Assembly: GCF_020023995.1 (NCBI RefSeq)
Contig: NZ_NRRD01000016.1
Span: forward strand, 1 to 64,000
Length of the DNA: 64,000 nucleotides
Direction of reading: 5' to 3'
Source of the DNA: Rhodobacter sp. TJ_12
Lineage (GTDB): Bacteria > Pseudomonadota > Alphaproteobacteria > Rhodobacterales > Rhodobacteraceae
Made by a program: the position numbers and the translations under genes. Shown here piece after piece: positions 63,970 to 64,000 of the stretch. Position 1 is the first letter of the stretch, and each line of letters begins with the position of its first letter. The notes beneath the pieces are model-generated. The model had not been told where the DNA came from. It ran no database searches and saw only the letters and a program-made list of their open reading frames with translations.

Positions 63970-64000
63970 TTACACCTCGCCCGCGCGGACCATGTCGATC
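63970..64000 (-). CDS. C-terminus of a gene cut by the window edge
   Basis: A minus-strand frame ends ...IDMVRAGEV with a TAA at 63972-63970, directly after the repeat. Only nine residues are visible, too few to identify the product. Confidence 0.4.
   Translation of the reverse strand, partial: IDMVRAGEV

Overview
The window is a stretch of high-GC alphaproteobacterial chromosome, most like a Rhodobacter-type member of the Rhodobacteraceae. The reasons are the dense gene packing with ATGA overlaps, alphaproteobacterial families (DUF1150, DUF2794, a 652-residue ParE), a KpsT/KpsE capsule exporter, a glcDEF operon and a glycyl-radical microcompartment locus of the kind described in Rhodobacter capsulatus. 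The species assignment is an inference. No insertion sequence, prophage or CRISPR array was seen.

Left part (1-26 kb) is mostly housekeeping. It holds a tRNA-Gln, a flavoprotein, kdsA and kpsE-kpsT on the minus strand, a frameshifted uracil-DNA glycosylase-like gene, an SseB-like gene, glcDEF for glycolate oxidation, a secreted trypsin-like protease, a small heat-shock protein, an MFS transporter, asd, a DUF4139 protein, carbonic anhydrase, leucyl aminopeptidase with NlpC/P60, cytochrome c', an I78-type lipoprotein and a thiBPQ thiamine transporter behind a TPP riboswitch. An interspersed repeat (core CCCGGGATATTTG...AAAGTCGAAGG) lies in four intergenic places, one of them inside glcDEF.

The centre (26-46 kb) is the accessory region. 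After an RTX/Hint protein comes a minus-strand block: a DJ-1-like protein, a glycyl radical diol dehydratase, an iron alcohol dehydrogenase, shell proteins (two standard BMC-H types, one with a long tail; a PduB-type trimer; an EutN/CcmL pentamer; a permuted PduU-type hexamer), PduL, EutJ, a flavoprotein-like protein, an HbpS/GlcG-like protein, a CoA-acylating aldehyde dehydrogenase and the radical-SAM activase. A PocR-domain histidine kinase and an AraC-type response regulator follow on the same strand. A 678-bp AT-rich intergenic region separates this block from a divergent unknown membrane protein and acetate kinase. The inferred pathway is diol (probably 1,2-propanediol) to aldehyde inside the shell. 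The aldehyde is then dismutated to alcohol (ADH) and acyl-CoA (AldDH), PduL makes acyl-phosphate, and AckA makes ATP and the acid. The active-site residues of the radical enzyme fall at the same positions as in B12-independent glycerol dehydratase. The enzyme also has an extra internal segment of about 54 residues that may be a targeting element.

The right part (46-64 kb) is again housekeeping: parE, a HAD phosphatase, a MaoC hydratase, ribF, a YcgN-like protein, threonine aldolase, a lipase-like protein, prs, an isomerase and a hydrolase, purK-purE, a DUF465 protein, a second small heat-shock protein with DUF1150, cytochrome b561, a bifunctional sulfate adenylyltransferase/APS kinase, a membrane protein, a VOC protein, trxB and an Lrp-type regulator. 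The edge gene is cut off.
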